The position numbers and the translations under genes were made by a program. Under the pieces are notes generated by a model. That model was not told where the DNA came from, did no database searches, and saw only the letters and a program-made list of their open reading frames with translations. From Alloprevotella sp. (GTDB lineage: Bacteria; Bacteroidota; Bacteroidia; Bacteroidales; Bacteroidaceae): a stretch of DNA of 33,691 bases. Positions 32,226 through 33,691 of this stretch are shown here, piece after piece. Within the stretch, counting starts at the first letter, position 1; each line of letters begins with the position of its first letter. Location: positions 1-33,691 of the forward strand of contig JAFVDF010000010.1 of NCBI GenBank assembly GCA_017478625.1. The letters run 5' to 3'.

Positions 32226-33691
32226 ATGTATAAAATAACGTGGGACAAAGAGACGGGTGGAGTGCTGTTACACTCTCGCATTGTTGAGGGCACGCTTGGC
32301 GTGCCACCTCGTCCTGTGTTCTTCGAGGAACTTAACTTACTTAAACTGAATGAACTTGGTTGGGAGTATCCACACTCGACGGAACCACTTTTGTGGGCCG
32401 TCAACAAGCAGTATTGGTATCAGGGCGACCTGATGTTTGAGGCCAAGGGTGCCAATATCTATGACGCAGCAACGATAGTGTTCCAACCTGGGCGAGAGAA
32501 GATGAAGTTGAAGCCGGTGGATGTAAAGAAGATGCTGGCAAAGAACCACGACTTCATGTTCCTGTTGGAGAGTGAGGCCATTGAGTTTATCCGTGAGACA
32601 TTCAGTCAATATGCAGGAGCAAGGAAGAGTGTGGAACGTGTTGCTGCCAACCAGATGGACTATGAGGCTTTGGCCAAGCGCATGGAGAAGAAGACCAAGC
32701 AGAAGATGGCCATCGTGAAGGAGGACTGCGACAGTTTTGAGATCATGCCACTCAATGCGGCTGAGGAGCAGGGAAAGAAGGTGTTCCATACCACAAAGAT
32801 TGACCGCTTTCTTGCATCGTTCTCTGGTGGTAAAGATTCCCAGGTGGTCCTTGACCTCTGTACGCGGGCAATACCCAGTACCGAGTTTGAAGTCATCTAT
32901 AGTGATACCGGCTATGAGTTACCCCCTTCTTTGCAGCTATATGAGCAGGTGCAAGAGCATTACCACAAGTTGTTTCCAGACTTAAAGTTCTCTATGGCTC
33001 GCAATCATGAGAGCGTGCTAAACTATTGGGACAAGATTGGGACGCCAAGCGATACTCATAGGTGGTGCTGTTCCGTTATGAAGACAGGACCTCTTTACCG
33101 TTCATTAAAACTTAATGGAAGTAACAAACAAGCCAGAGTTCTTACATTTGATGGAGTAAGATCAGAAGAAAGTACCAGGCGTTCTAATTACAATAGGATT
33201 GGTAAAGGAGTAAAACATGACACGGTAATAAATGCTAGTCCTATTTTGAGTTGGTCTTCTGTCGAAATCTTCTTTTATTTGTGGCAGCACGACCTTCCTA
33301 TTAACCCTGCCTATCGATATGGCATGACAAGAGTTGGATGCCTTATTTGTCCATTTTCTTCTGAATGGAACGATATGATATCAAGTCGGAAATACGCTGA
33401 GCAGCTAAGTCCATTTCTTTCACGGATTGAGGCTATCACTAGGAAATCTGGCGTAAAGGATGTAGATGTTTATATCAAAGAAGGAAACTGGAAACGCAGG
33501 GCTGGTGGACGTGGAATGGACTTTCCTTCGTCACTTGTGATAGAAGCAAACAAGCCTCATTTCAAAATGACGATTCTTAACCCGCAGGTCAAATTACTTA
33601 CATGGCTCAATGCTGTAGGCAAATATACAGTCTTCAGCAATGACGACGGAAGTATGTCTGGAGAACTGAAGTACAATGACAAAATGATTCC
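32226..33691 (+). CDS. PAPS-reductase-like PP-loop protein, 3' end outside window
   Basis: The frame is open from the ATG at 32226 to the last base, giving 488 visible residues. An N-terminal region of about 190 residues (YKITWDKETGG, STEPLLWAVNKQYWY) precedes a PP-loop ATP-pyrophosphatase domain with FLASFSGGKDSQVVLDL and DTGYELPPS. The Cys motifs RWCCSVMKTGPL and GCLICPFSS look like metal or thiol sites. Enzymes of this family activate substrates by adenylation, as in sulphate reduction or DndC-type DNA sulphur modification. Large versions with such N-terminal extensions often lie in Bacteroidetes accessory and defence regions, but the partners are outside the window. Codon use changes sharply after about 33095. 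Confidence 0.85.
   Translation, partial: MYKITWDKETGGVLLHSRIVEGTLGVPPRPVFFEELNLLKLNELGWEYPHSTEPLLWAVNKQYWYQGDLMFEAKGANIYDAATIVFQPGREKMKLKPVDVKKMLAKNHDFMFLLESEAIEFIRETFSQYAGARKSVERVAANQMDYEALAKRMEKKTKQKMAIVKEDCDSFEIMPLNAAEEQGKKVFHTTKIDRFLASFSGGKDSQVVLDLCTRAIPSTEFEVIYSDTGYELPPSLQLYEQVQEHYHKLFPDLKFSMARNHESVLNYWDKIGTPSDTHRWCCSVMKTGPLYRSLKLNGSNKQARVLTFDGVRSEESTRRSNYNRIGKGVKHDTVINASPILSWSSVEIFFYLWQHDLPINPAYRYGMTRVGCLICPFSSEWNDMISSRKYAEQLSPFLSRIEAITRKSGVKDVDVYIKEGNWKRRAGGRGMDFPSSLVIEANKPHFKMTILNPQVKLLTWLNAVGKYTVFSNDDGSMSGELKYNDKMI

Overview
The window looks like a chromosomal piece of a Bacteroidales bacterium, most likely Prevotella-like or Bacteroides-like. The reasons are several promoters of the Bacteroidetes type (TTG, about 20 bases, TAnnTTTG), a complete Na+-translocating NADH:quinone reductase operon, a zinc-free type B ribosomal protein L31, Bacteroidales-restricted families (DUF3256 and DUF4831, recognised by eye), a FadL/OmpP1 porin and a C-terminal tail resembling type IX sorting domains. 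No database search was possible, so all family names rest on motif recognition.

Layout. 1-732: 3' end of a leucine-rich repeat protein built from 63-bp repeats. 840-2319: an endonuclease/exonuclease/phosphatase gene flanked on both sides by degenerate tandem arrays of 21-bp period. 2373-5668: a compact minus-strand locus holding an ACGX-repeat peptide precursor, a SPASM radical SAM maturase, a flavin split-barrel/ferredoxin fusion, a quinone-oxidoreductase-like enzyme and an HxlR regulator. This is the most interesting block of the window: a ribosomally made, post-translationally modified peptide (RiPP) system with its own promoter and a possible operator. 5791-8116: class II aldolase, a DUF3256 protein and rpmE2. 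8213-9723: mlaE and mlaF. 9868-15693: nqrABCDEF, transcribed on the minus strand. 15885-16989: an ECF sigma factor with a co-transcribed four-helix membrane protein. 17175-18587: a membrane-anchored protein of unknown function, followed by three 21-bp-spaced palindromes.

18824-27511: six closely spaced minus-strand genes. They encode a glycogen debranching enzyme, a glycogen-synthase-like GT4, a GH57 homologue whose acid-residue motif is altered, rfbA, a large secreted protein and a DUF4831 protein. The first three suggest storage or glucan metabolism. 27929-31837: three plus-strand exported proteins: a LysM glucosaminidase, a Trp/Tyr- then Gly/Ser-rich protein, and a FadL-like porin. 31838-33691: a non-coding stretch with several mutually compatible or competing stems, then a truncated PAPS-reductase-like PP-loop gene. 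The codon use of that gene changes abruptly part way through, which suggests an accessory or mosaic region begins here.
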